Notes: generated by a model not told the origin, from the sequence alone. A stretch of 64,000 bases of DNA from Polyangiaceae bacterium (GCA_019637265.1 JAHBVY010000015.1:1-64000); one strand, 5' to 3'. Shown: positions 24,501-33,422, counted from the stretch's first letter. Made by a program: numbers and translations.

Positions 24501-27035
24501 ACCAGCGAGGTGGGCAACGTAGGCTTGGTAGATCCCGTCGATCGCAGGCTCGCCGAGGGTCGGCCTTCCGACGACGTGCAGCCCCTCGTTGTAGCTCTCC
24601 AGTGGAGCCTTGCGGTCCGAGTACACGGTGACGCGCGGCACGCTGCTGACACCCATGACCTGCACCGCTGCCCGCCAGCTCGCCACGGCGTCTTCCACGA
24701 GCCCGAGACGCTCTCGGAGCTGAGCGAATGGCATCAGCCGTCGCCCTGGATAGGCCGCGCCAAGAAGTCGATCGTGGTCGGGCGACAATCCCCAGCCCTC
24801 GCCGAGATAGGTCTCGTCGGCCAACCACCAGCTGAGTCCTCCGTGTTCGTCGACGACGGGAACGTAGGCTCCACTGCAGTCGAGCTTCTTTCGTGAGAGC
24901 TCGCGCATCGAGGCGATCCACGACACGGCCTGGGCGAACAGCTCGAGCGCGAGGTCGTCTTCGGCCTCGGCGGCGTTTGAAAGCGCCGGGAACAGCGCCT
25001 CCTCGAGCAGCTCCGTCTTACGTGGACGCCGCACCAGCTTCGCCTCGTCGAGGCGCCCGGCGAGCTTCGTGAGCGCGCGCCCGTCTTCGCGAATGCGCAG
25101 GGCGGTGCCATCGACGAGCCGAATCATCGCAGCGACGCGCGGCGGCACGTTCGACACTTCCTCGTCGTCGCCTTGCGTGTCGACCGGCGTCGGGAGGAAC
25201 ACGCGCTGCGAGGGTGCTGCGAGGTCGGCGGTGCCGACAGGTAGCCACGCTTGGTTCTGCAGGGCCGCCACCTCGAAGCACGAGAGCAAGGCCGCCGTGA
25301 ATCCTTCCCAGTAACCCGGGCCATCGGCGCGATGTGAACGGGCGGCGCGCTCGACGACGCTCGCCGTCTGCCTCTCGCGTTGCAGCCACGGATGGGGCGA
25401 CGTCGTCAGAGCGGGCAGCTCGAGCGACTCCAGCACGTCCGCTGCATCGGCGAGGAGCCCCTCCTCGGGGAGCACTTCAACCTCGAGCTCCCGATCGGCG
25501 AGAACGTCTCGAACGAAGGCGAGGAGCGAGCGCTCACCTTCTGACGGCATCCGACAGTCGCCTCGGGCAAGGAAGCGCTGTCCTCCCCAGGCGAGGACCA
25601 CTTCACCGTCGGCGACGCCGCCAGGAGCGAAGGCCCGATCTGCGAGCCCGCCTTCGGTTCGATGCAATGCCAGGGTGACGGCTCGCCGATCCTCGATGCG
25701 CGGGGAGCCCCGCAGAATGCCGAGCAGCTCGCACAGAAGCTCCCCAGCGACGTCGAGGAGCATCGCGTTGTACGGCAGCGCGAAGTCGAGGCCAGTGCGC
25801 GAAATGGTTGCGAAGAAGCGAGCATCGACATGGACTGGCAGGCCCGTGGCCTGCTGCGTTGGAAGTCCAAGGCAGAAACGGCCGGGCGGCCCAAGGGCAC
25901 CGGCACCGTGGCTGTCGGGCATGGGCAGCGCGATGGTGACCGGCAGAGGGTCGTCATCGCTCCATGCTTCGAGGCCAAACTCGCGAAGCGCGGCGGCCAC
26001 AATCTGTCGCCGCTGCTCGACCGCGGGCGCAGCGCCCGCCAGGGCGTCACTCTGGAGCAGCCAGAACCGGTTGAATCGCTCGATGCCGGCTGGGGCCGTG
26101 ACCGTGATCGTCGTCTCGGAAGGCGTACCGGCGTGGAACGTGCGGGAGAACGACCATTGCGTACCGCGCACATGGTCGATGACGACGATCTTCGACACGC
26201 CCGCGAGGAAGAGCAGCGCAAGCTCGGCCTGCCCGGGCTCGCCGGCCCTCGCAGCGCCCACCAGCCGGTCGATGGCGCGGGAGACGTCGTCGCTCGCCCG
26301 CTGGTCGCGGAGGGGCAGCACGACCAGCGTGCGGATCGACTCCCTCTCCCCATCGGGGATCCGAAGCTCTTCGAGCCGCGCCGCGAGGTCGTGAGCGTCG
26401 CGCGCGAGTGGGAACTTGAACCCGGCGACGCGCTCGAGTTCCGGGCGCACCGCATCCATGGGGTTCTCGATGCCGCGAACCGCGAGCGCCTGCGCGAGCC
26501 CGGCGTTGTCTCTGAAGAACGCGACCACCTCGTCCTCGACGGCGGCCCGCAGCACCCCCTGCTCGAACGGATGCTGCTCCAGCGCGATTCCGACACCGAA
26601 GTCCGTGGAGACACCGCCTGCGCGCTCGGCCGAGGCGCTGAAGATCTCGGGCGCGTCGGTGACCTGGTACACCGCCTTGAAGCCGACGCCCTTGTTGCCG
26701 ACGAGTACGCCAGTCTTGTCGCTGTCGGCGAGTGAGCTCAGCCTTTCGAGGTTGCGCGCGGTGACCGCCTGGCCGCCGTTCGAGACGGCGAGGAGCCGCT
26801 CGGTTCGAACGATGACGACGGTGGAGTCGCGAACACCTCCAACGAGCGCCTGGTCGTTGGCGTTCTGGAGCAGCTCGACCAGAAAGCGGCCGTGGTAGTC
26901 TTGGCGAATCAGCGCGGCGGCGTGTGCGATTTCGCGGTGCTCGCGACTCCCGCTCGCCACGTTCGTGGCCAGCACCTCGGCGCGCTGTCGCCAAAGCGCA
27001 CGCAGCTCGGGCGGGACCGCGGTGTCGGACCTCAC
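21576..27035 (-). CDS. Giant sacsin-like GHKL ATPase with C-terminal DUF3883 nuclease-like domain
   Basis: An 1819-residue cytoplasmic protein starting at a GTG with GGAG eight bases upstream. Residues 1-330 carry a sacsin/Hsp90-type ATP-binding domain: N-box ELLQNANDQ (54-62), VSNGGQAV (84-91, where an Asp normally precedes NG) and GNKGVGFKAVY (113-123). The middle of about 1,200 residues is unrecognised. Residues 1642-1770 match DUF3883 (NOV_C), with GDLGEAFVHEWLG, Asp1691 in GLGFDFKV and Glu1712-x-Lys1714 in IEVKATS, a PD-(D/E)xK-like arrangement. Such ATPase/DUF3883 proteins occur in prokaryotic defence loci. Its stop overlaps the jetA start by four bases, so it is translated with the Wadjet genes. 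Its role there is unknown. Confidence 0.85.
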   Translation of the reverse strand: MRSDTAVPPELRALWRQRAEVLATNVASGSREHREIAHAAALIRQDYHGRFLVELLQNANDQALVGGVRDSTVVIVRTERLLAVSNGGQAVTARNLERLSSLADSDKTGVLVGNKGVGFKAVYQVTDAPEIFSASAERAGGVSTDFGVGIALEQHPFEQGVLRAAVEDEVVAFFRDNAGLAQALAVRGIENPMDAVRPELERVAGFKFPLARDAHDLAARLEELRIPDGERESIRTLVVLPLRDQRASDDVSRAIDRLVGAARAGEPGQAELALLFLAGVSKIVVIDHVRGTQWSFSRTFHAGTPSETTITVTAPAGIERFNRFWLLQSDALAGAAPAVEQRRQIVAAALREFGLEAWSDDDPLPVTIALPMPDSHGAGALGPPGRFCLGLPTQQATGLPVHVDARFFATISRTGLDFALPYNAMLLDVAGELLCELLGILRGSPRIEDRRAVTLALHRTEGGLADRAFAPGGVADGEVVLAWGGQRFLARGDCRMPSEGERSLLAFVRDVLADRELEVEVLPEEGLLADAADVLESLELPALTTSPHPWLQRERQTASVVERAARSHRADGPGYWEGFTAALLSCFEVAALQNQAWLPVGTADLAAPSQRVFLPTPVDTQGDDEEVSNVPPRVAAMIRLVDGTALRIREDGRALTKLAGRLDEAKLVRRPRKTELLEEALFPALSNAAEAEDDLALELFAQAVSWIASMRELSRKKLDCSGAYVPVVDEHGGLSWWLADETYLGEGWGLSPDHDRLLGAAYPGRRLMPFAQLRERLGLVEDAVASWRAAVQVMGVSSVPRVTVYSDRKAPLESYNEGLHVVGRPTLGEPAIDGIYQAYVAHLAGYPTRWIQRLPHDVSEVCWVDDLEVPARREAIVDLMLLHPDHFFAHRCVSLGRVGHAPAHTVDAMWVFALRTLDWPVLLGERGVGREPVRVSAKELWRLPDGARRAAYAQVLNVVPHALAGASRLLGALGVPSVEDAPLARLIDALRELAARLDDERLHTRREAQSLAIELYAQTNARLEKEPLQRVPQGVTIPLLRDRRLESVDPSGAGVIVLFDDEPARARHIDGIERAYRVPVARDAAIDRLYELFVRTWGVDHVVRTSTAKVRVAFSSSTSPEAFLSWLQRECPHTEVAAELAALLTFGGERLVRAEPVSRNWKAFEKLSLVFGVFEDSTVATFYDRAGERMLASSTLDKHDVLAATWELAGARSRDLWAGYARALQLGSTRAFLHEREISDVEIIDVADAAGLNRALSAQGLAPALQAARCHFVPGTTLDEAAAWLASIGDRPDDVAAAFDRTELGSVLANALGQRSPEGEVQIVRHLGVPWHLWQEALLRRDGVRYVFALSAQRFRRTRDHLVAIVREVGAREASVDLDALSAALADTGTAPVPDAVQFVPPDVANADEAALAAVRAAVASFDSVSRALTELPAPPWDEELPIPKDATQRGVRLFRDCSPSARESDATTSVNAVISVAARLAASLGETVGASAILADAKLSARMRGEWAHVYAALLLLRPLIEASAPETTKKLSAIQAFRDTTTFSMLLQRLPDLARTERDVPQQKQSVLGVELTASELRADLLAGAAGSLGAKIAAAAARGIDPALLNASRSALPPPGTRGTGTGGRGGGGGSSTGQARREPELVGDLGEAFVHEWLGSVLGADYGPDCWVSRSRERYGLPAGNDGLGFDFKVPDPKGLLFGRAAAALHIEVKATSTDGSGPFPMSRAEWEEARRCHVDDDAAYVIVRVFAVDTAPRIGDVIFDPFAAHGRGEVRLADRDLWVTVAPPQIAVDDDGDNEDGVEADNTAAAPAAARSGS

Positions 27036-27084
27036 GGAGGCGACTCCTCGTGTGCGAGCCTCGCGGTAGCGGCGCGCCGGCAGC

Positions 27085-28602
27085 TCACGACCGCTCCGGC
27101 GCGTCAGTTCCCAGCACCTCGACGAGCTCGGCGATCACCTGGACCGCGTCCTCCTCCACGTCCTCGAGCACGATGGGCGTGTACTCTGGGTTGGTCGGCT
27201 TCAGCGTGATCTTCGTGTGTCGCCACGAGTCGCCGGCGCGGGCCTTCTCGCTCTCGTAGCGCTTCACCGTGTAGCGGTGCCCGGTCTCGGGGTCGGTGGC
27301 ATCGCGAAGCTGGACGAGCACGGTGCGTCCTTGGCGCGATCCCGTGACCGGTGCAGCGAAGAGGCAGTACGCGCCGTCTTCGACGCCAGGCTCCATCGAA
27401 CGCCCGACGACCTGGGCGACGAACATGCCCGGGCGCAGCCGGCGATCGCTGTCCACCTCGACCCACTCGAAGTCGTCGTCGGCGACGTGCTGGGGATCGC
27501 TGAACGCACCGGCCGCCGCCTTGAGCGGCACGAGCGGCACGCACTTCACGTACCGGTCCTTCGCGGATCCTTCGACCAGCCGCAGCTTCGGCTGGACCGC
27601 AGTCTGCGGCGAGCCATCCTTGGCGCGAAGGCGGCGGTACGCCTCCTCGGCCATCCAGGACGTCACCACCTTCTGGAAGGGCGCGTCGTTCATGAAGCGA
27701 ACGAAGATGTCCTCGTTCTGGTCCATGCGGTCGACGAAGAGCCGCTCGAGCACGTTCTTGAAGAGCAGCTCGAACTTGTCGCCCGGGTTCACGGCCGCCG
27801 CGCGACGCAACCCGTCGTCGCCCATGGCGGCCTCGACGATCTGATCGAAGAAGAGCTGGTCGGCCTGGTTGAAGTCCGTCCCGAAGCGCTCGTTGACGAC
27901 GTCGATGAGCTGCGAGAGCGGCACAGGCTGCTCGCGCAGCACGCCGCTTCCGACCTCGGCCGGCCCGTCGAGCTTCCGCGCTTCGCCGTCCTTGAGCGCG
28001 ATGGACCCCTCGCTGATCTTCTGCAGCCGGTAGTACTCGAGCTTGACCTCGTCATCGAACTGGTAGGCGGCTCCGCTGGCACGACGCGGGAGCTTCGTCA
28101 TGAGATGACGCAGGAACACGTAGAGGCGCTCGAGGTCCGAGTCCTGGTACGGGATCACCTGGCTGAGGAAGCCGTATAGGTTCTGGAACGCTTGGAGCTT
28201 CCCGCGCCACAGCTCGGCCTCGTCGGGGCCGTCCTCGGAGCGCGCCTTGAAGCGAGAGACCGCGGGATCGAGCGCGGCGTTCATCGCCTGGTGGTCGAGG
28301 GCGCTCTGCTTCTGCTTGGGCTTGAAGTACACGTCGCAGAAGCGCGCGATCTCCTCATCGAGGTAGACGCCCGCCGCGTCGAGCTCGCCCTTGATGGCGT
28401 AGAGCCGCGCCGGGTCGACCTCGTCACCGATCTCCGCGCCCTCGTAGTAGGTCTTGAAGGCCTCGCGGATTTCGTCGCGGTCGTTCACGAAGTCGAGGAC
28501 GAAGGTGTCCTCCTTGAGCGGATGGATTCGGTTGAGCCGCGAGAGCGTCTGCACCGCCTGAATGCCGGCGAGACGCTTGTCGACGTACATCGTGTGGAGG
28601 AG
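27085..28602 (-). pseudogene. Type I restriction HsdR-like helicase, 5'-truncated, fused to an S24 peptidase domain
   Basis: About 505 C-terminal residues remain. The fragment opens inside helicase domain 2 at [28 protein letters not shown], followed by [11 protein letters not shown], the hallmark of HsdR motif VI, and the helical HsdR C-terminal domain ([32 protein letters not shown]). A LexA/S24-like domain ends the protein: [16 protein letters not shown] (nucleophile Ser) and YTVKRYES (general-base Lys). The 5' two-thirds, including the nuclease and Walker motifs, are lost at the junction with the transposase fragment. It ends 49 bases before the sacsin-like gene. No hsdM or hsdS is in the window. 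Confidence 0.7.
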
Positions 28603-29261
28603 ACAACGGCTCGACCTACCGCGGTCAGGCGCTGAGCCTCGCCTGCGTACGCATGGGGACATCGCTGGTCCACGCTAAGCCCTACGACGCGCAGGCGCGC
28701 GGGAAGATGGAGCGGTTTTGGCGGACCCTGCGCGAGGGGTGCCTAGACTTCGTCGGCTCGCTGTCGTCGCTCCACGACCTCAACGTCAGGCTCTGGGCTT
28801 TCGTCGATGAGCACTACCATCGCGCGCCCCACGCTGGCCTATTGGGCAAGACGCCTGACAGTGTCTACAGCGAAACACCACGCCCGGTAGACGCCTTCGA
28901 CGAGGCCATGCTGCGCAAGGCGCTCACCATCCAGGCGCGCCGCCGCGTCCGCCGCGACAGCACCCTGCCCATGGGCGGCAGCGACTGGGAGACCGATCTG
29001 CACTTCCTGGCAGGAAAGGTCGTGACCGTTTACCGCTGCCTGCTCGACCGGGCGGAGCCGCCCTGGCTCGAGCATGAGGGCCGCGCTCACGTCCTGCATC
29101 CGGTCAATCCCAAGGCCAACGACCACAAGCCGCGCTCAGCGCCAAGTCAACGCGCAGCTCACCTGCAGCGTGAGCCGGTACCCTTCAATCCACCGAAGGC
29201 GCTGCTAGACAAGACACTGGGCAAGAGGCCCGTCACCCCGAGCGGCGAGGGCGAGTCATGA
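28602..29261 (+). pseudogene. DDE transposase, C-terminal half
   Basis: The frame becomes transposase-like at [15 protein letters not shown] (the second catalytic Asp region) and continues [20 protein letters not shown] (the third acidic residue lies here), then FVDEHYHRAPHAGLLGKTP. The start and the first catalytic Asp are missing; upstream sequence is the antisense HsdR fragment. The last codons overlap the following ATPase start (ATGA), the normal arrangement for two-gene transposons with an ExeA/TniB-like partner. Confidence 0.75.
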
Positions 29262-30073
29262 GCGCGCACCTCGACCACTTCGGTCTGCGAAGCGAGCCTT
29301 TCTCCAAGGAGATCGACGACGCCAAGCTGTGGCTGCCCACGAGCAAGCAGGACATCGTCGATGAGCTCGTCGCGTGTGTGCATGACCGCAAGCATGCCGT
29401 CGTCACCGGCGAGCCAGGGGTGGGCAAGACCTGCGTGCTGCGCGCGCTTCGTAGCGCGCTCAGCGCCAGTCAGTCCTTCAGGCTGACTTACTGTCACAAC
29501 GTGACCCTCGGTCGGCGGGACTTCTACCGGCACCTCTGCCACTGCCTGGGTATCACCTACGGTGCCACGGCGGGCGATGTGTTCCTGTCCCTCAGCAAGC
29601 ACGTGGAGGAGCTCACCCGCGAGCGGACCCTCCCCGTCCTGCTCATCGACGAGGCCCACATGCTCCACCAGGACACCCTCGACCACCTGCACATCTTGCT
29701 CAACTACTCCTGGGACAGCCGCTCGCTACTCTCGCTCATCATGATCGGCCTGCCCGATCTCGATGAGCGCCTGACCAAGCGCAGGAATCGCTCCCTCTAC
29801 TCGCGCCTGCACCACCGGCTGACCATCGACCCGCTCTCGCCCAGCGACACCGGTGACTACGTCCGCGCGCGCCTCACCACCGCCGGTGCCAACAAGGAGC
29901 TCTTCACCTCGGACGCCATCGGCATCCTGCACGAGGCGGCGTCCGGCTCCCTGCGTGACATCGACCGCGTGGCGGACAAGGCGCTGCGGCTCTCCGCTCG
30001 CAAGAAGCGGAAGCTCGTGGAGAGAGACGCCGTGCAAGCCGTCCTGAGGACTGACGGGTTGGGCGCGCCATGA
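29258..30073 (+). CDS. ExeA/TniB-like AAA+ ATPase, transposition partner
   Basis: A 271-residue protein. Walker A is GEPGVGKT (51-58), Walker B is VLLIDEAHML (Asp131, Glu132), followed by a sensor region (IMIGLPDLDERL) and an Arg-rich stretch RNRSLYSRLHHRL. It begins HFGLRSEPFSKEID, the usual start of ExeA-like transposon ATPases. Such proteins choose target DNA and activate the DDE transposase (TnsC/TniB/IstB role). The gene appears intact, but its transposase partner upstream is truncated. Confidence 0.88.
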   Translation: MSAHLDHFGLRSEPFSKEIDDAKLWLPTSKQDIVDELVACVHDRKHAVVTGEPGVGKTCVLRALRSALSASQSFRLTYCHNVTLGRRDFYRHLCHCLGITYGATAGDVFLSLSKHVEELTRERTLPVLLIDEAHMLHQDTLDHLHILLNYSWDSRSLLSLIMIGLPDLDERLTKRRNRSLYSRLHHRLTIDPLSPSDTGDYVRARLTTAGANKELFTSDAIGILHEAASGSLRDIDRVADKALRLSARKKRKLVERDAVQAVLRTDGLGAP

Positions 30074-30272
30074 CCCTCGCGCCAGAGCTACTCCAGCGAC
30101 CCACCCTCGCTTAGGAGGAGCCCAACGAAGACCCCTATTCTGACCCTCAAGGCGCCCGCCCACGCACGGGTGGGCGCCCATCACCCTCACACCGCGCGCG
30201 CCACCACGCATCCCCGACGATGCCCATCATTGACCCCGCGCGCCCACCCATCAGCCAGCTTGCGCGTCAACA
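30074..30272 (+). mobile_element. Right end of the transposon
   Basis: About 200 non-coding bases after the ATPase. The end is fixed by comparison with the paralogous lipoprotein genes: homology to them starts at 30273 (TCTGCGCCGC), directly after GCGTCAACA. Read inward, the terminus is TGTTGACGCGCAAGCTGGCT, a TGT end resembling the TGTCAAACGCC at 10172. No direct repeat of the target flanks the two ends. Confidence 0.55.
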
Positions 30273-31933
30273 TCTGCGCCGCTGGAGCCTGCGTGGCGTG
30301 TGAGACAGGCTCCCAGTATTGCAGCGGGAACGTGGTGTACGGGCGCTGCCGCGACTTGAGCGAGGAGCTGGCGGTGCAGGACTGCGCCGCCCTGGGCCAG
30401 GTATGCAGTGAGGGACGCTGTCGAGTGCCCAGCTGCGAGCCCACCAGCACGAGCTGTGAGGGCAACGTGGTGGTCACTTGCGCCGCGGATGGCCTGAGCA
30501 TCGCCAAGCGCGAGCCCTGCGGCGCGAATCGCCAGTGCGTCGGCGGCAAATGCGAGCGACAGGTGTGTCAGCCGGGGAGGCACTGCAAGGGCACGCGTCA
30601 AGTGGAGGTGTGTTCGGACGATGGGCTCACGCTCGAAGGGGTCGAGGATTGCGGCGCCGCCGAAGGCTGCGAGGAGGGCGAGTGCCGCCCCAAGGTCTGC
30701 ACGGAGAACTCCACGTTCTGCACGGGCGACAAGCGCATGCGCTGCTCGGCGAGCGGCGCTGCGGAGGAGGAGTGGCCCTGCGCCGCAGGTCAGAGCTGTC
30801 AGGGCAGCGGTCAATGCGTAGACTGGGAGTGTGAGCCGAACGTGGACTTTTGCGAGGGCGATGTGCCGAGTCGCTGCGCGGCGGATGGGCTCAGCTCGGT
30901 GGCGCTGGGCGAGCCTTGTACCAATCGCACCACGTGCAGCGCCGGGGCGTGCGAGGTGTGGCGGTGTGAGCCTGGGCTCGAGCTCTGCGCGGCGGGTGAA
31001 GCCCGCGTGTGCGCGGCGGACGGGATGAGCTCAGCTCCACTTACCAACCCCTGCGATGGCAGCGACCCTACCTGCGAGGTCGATACTTGTGACGACTTAC
31101 CTGCAGGCTACGCAGGTTACGCGCGTTGGCCGCTCCCGGGTACGTCGGACCGGGCCCGAAGTTACATCACCGACCCCCTCGCGAAGACGGTGCGTGACAA
31201 CGTCACGGGCCTCCTGTGGCAGCGAGAGGTGCTCCCAATACAGCGTACTTCGTCCGCCGCAAAGACCTATTGCGAGGGCCTGACATTAGGAGGTCGCAGC
31301 GATTGGCGTCTTCCCACGCGGATGGAGCTGATCTCCCTCGTGGACTACACGCAAGTCGGCCCCGCGATAGACAGGGTCACCTTCCCGAGCACACCGACGG
31401 CGGGGCACTGGTCTGGGTCAGAGTCCGCCGGCTCGGGGCAACGGTGGTACGTGGAGTTCAACACTGGGGAGGCGAAGGTCGCGGCGCTAGGCGCGTCGTA
31501 TCACGTGCGCTGCGTGGCCGTCGCCGCACCGCAGAAGCCCATCCCGCCCAGTGGCCACTTCTTCGAGGTGACGGGGGACACCGTGCTCGACGCCGCCACG
31601 GGGCTCGAGTGGCAGCGTGGGACGTCAGCGATCAGGCATACCAAGGTTGGGGCGGTGAACTACTGCAATGCCCTCACCCTAGATGGTAAGTCAGGCTGGC
31701 GTTTGCCCGCTACCGCGGAGCTGAGCGGCCTGGTGCGAGAGGTGGGGGTGACCACGCTGTTCATCGACGAGGGCATCTTCCCGGACACCCAGTCCGATTA
31801 CCATTACTGGAGCAATACGCCTGACATCAGCGTGAGCTTGCCGCAGCCCTTCTCGTGGTACACTCATTTCAACGGCGGCACCACCGACAGCGATGTGAAC
31901 AACAATTCCCGTTGGGTCCGCTGCGTCCGCTGA
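30273..31933 (+). pseudogene. Cys-rich DUF1566 lipoprotein, 5' end removed by the transposon
   Basis: About 553 residues of a protein related to the products at 35598 and 37699. Cys-rich modules of 40-50 residues (C-x-DGL, CSxGxC and EPC patterns) are followed by two DUF1566 (Lcl C-terminal) domains, each with TGLLWQR or TGLEWQR, WRLPT/WRLPA and a final VRCV. The signal peptide, lipobox and first Cys-rich module are missing. An ATG at 30170 inside the element could make an unexported fusion. Function of the family is unknown; extracellular binding or adhesion is likely for DUF1566 lipoproteins. Confidence 0.75.
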
Positions 31934-32231
31934 GCGTGCGAGGTCTGGCGATGCGGTGCCGTCCAACCCCCCAAGACGAGCTGGACTGCGACGGCTGACG
32001 GTTGACGAGGGAGGCTCCTTGGGGCTTCGCGGCAGGTTTGGGAGCACCGTGGGCCGATCGGCCAAGTCGGATACGAATTTTTGACTATGGACAACGCGCC
32101 GCAGGGGCCACTAGCCTTCGCGCCGTGGAGCCCAGCACGCGCGCGCTCGCCTGCACCGCGCCTGCTATTTTTCCATATGGTAAAAATGGCCGCCCCGCTG
32201 TGCCGCGGTGAGTTGGCTCCGAGGGTGCCCC
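31934..32231. other. Intergenic region before the LuxR-type regulator
   Basis: 298 bases without a gene. A GTCCAACCCCCAAG stretch near 31960 is a short match to the GGGGGTTGG repeat family. The region becomes AT-richer towards 32160, where the CCATATGG palindrome lies. Confidence 0.4.
32168..32186. promoter_or_regulatory. AT-rich palindrome upstream of the double-HTH regulator
   Basis: CCATATGG at the centre is flanked by TTTT and AAAA arms with one mismatch per side. It is about 45 bases before the start codon, in otherwise GC-rich DNA, so it is a good operator candidate. Confidence 0.4.
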
Positions 32232-33422
32232 ATGCCTCCCCAGAGTCAGGGTCTCCTCAGGCAGCGCGCGGACTTCGTGGCCATCTTGGAGGCCAGCTAC
32301 GCGGCTGAGGCCGACGACCAGGTGTGGATGGGGCGCGTCGTCGACGCCGTCGAGCGCACCCTGAGCGTGCCTTACGAGTTCTGGCTGCACGTCATCGAGC
32401 ATGATCAGGCTGGGACGAACGCCCGCTTCGTGATGGGCACGGGGATAGGTGACGCGCTCATGGCGGCCGCCACCAGCTCCTTGAGTCGCCTGGATGCCAA
32501 GACGTTCAATGCGTTTTATCGCCCGAGGTCGGTGGTCACCACCCACTCAGAGGTGTTGTCGCGGCTCGAGGCTGAGCGTCGGTGCCGGGTCGAGGCGGAG
32601 CTCCAACCCTTCTATGAGGCTCAGCGCTCGAAGGACGCCTTTGGGGTCCTGATGCACCCTGAGCCTGGCGTGGCGGCGGTGCTCAGTTGCTCGCTGCCCA
32701 CGCGGCACACGCCATCACATCATGAGCGGCGCGCCTTCTCGCGCCTCGCGCTTCACCTCGCGACGGCGCTCCGGCTGCGTCGTCGCCCGGAGGCCGTCAT
32801 CGCGGTGCTCTCCCCGGGCGGCAAGCTCCTGCACCTCGAAGCCGGCTCCCCCTCGCCCGAGGCGCTGGTCGGTCAAATCAAGACCATCGAGCGAGCGCGT
32901 CTCCGTCGCGGACGCGCCGAGCCCGACGCCATCGCCACCTGGCGCGCCCTGGTGAACGGGCAGGTCACCCTCGTGGAGCGCGAGTCATCTGGTCAGCGTT
33001 ACTACCTGGTGCTCGAGAACGCGGCCAGCGCGCGCGCCCAGCGCCGACTCTCGGAGCAGGAGGCCAACATCGTCTCGCTCGCCGCTCATGGTGCCACGGG
33101 GAAACACATCGCCTACCGGCTCGGGCTCTCCCCCTCTTCGGTGTCGGGCTACCTCGCGAGCGCAGCGGCCAAGCTTGGCTTCTCCACGGCCACCGCGCTG
33201 TTGCGGCTGGCGTCGCGGCTCGTGATCGACAAAGAGCCTGTCGATACCCAGGGGCTCACCCCTTCGGAGCGCGAAGTCCTCGACATGCTGCGCGCCGGGC
33301 TCGCGAACAAGGCGATCGCAGCGCGTAGGCGTCGCTCCGAGCGCACCATCGCCAATCAGGTCGCGGCGATCCTGCGCAAGACGGGCAGCCAGTCCCGGCG
33401 CGCGCTCGTCACCTCTGGGTGA
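32232..33422 (+). CDS. Transcriptional regulator with two LuxR-type HTH domains
   Basis: A 396-residue protein; the ATG at 32232 has GAGGG six to seven bases upstream, and a GTG at 32208 is an alternative. Residues about 1-230 are an unrecognised sensor-like domain. Two consecutive GerE/LuxR-type helix-turn-helix domains follow: RLSEQEANIVSLAAHGATGKHIAYRLGLSPSSVSGYL near 280-330, and GLTPSEREVLDMLRAGLANKAIAARRRRSERTIANQVAAIL near 340-390. Both keep the conserved Glu and Val/Ala of the recognition helix. Two HTH domains in one chain could let one monomer grip a direct repeat. No cognate gene is obvious; the lipoprotein genes downstream are the nearest candidates. Confidence 0.82.
   Translation: MPPQSQGLLRQRADFVAILEASYAAEADDQVWMGRVVDAVERTLSVPYEFWLHVIEHDQAGTNARFVMGTGIGDALMAAATSSLSRLDAKTFNAFYRPRSVVTTHSEVLSRLEAERRCRVEAELQPFYEAQRSKDAFGVLMHPEPGVAAVLSCSLPTRHTPSHHERRAFSRLALHLATALRLRRRPEAVIAVLSPGGKLLHLEAGSPSPEALVGQIKTIERARLRRGRAEPDAIATWRALVNGQVTLVERESSGQRYYLVLENAASARAQRRLSEQEANIVSLAAHGATGKHIAYRLGLSPSSVSGYLASAAAKLGFSTATALLRLASRLVIDKEPVDTQGLTPSEREVLDMLRAGLANKAIAARRRRSERTIANQVAAILRKTGSQSRRALVTSG

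Noticed and set aside
10420-29261. The two transposase pieces as the halves of one gene split by the island
   Set aside because: The N-terminal piece looks IS21-like while the C-terminal piece resembles another rve/ExeA-type family, and about 150 codons including the first catalytic Asp are missing. Not excluded, but not supported.
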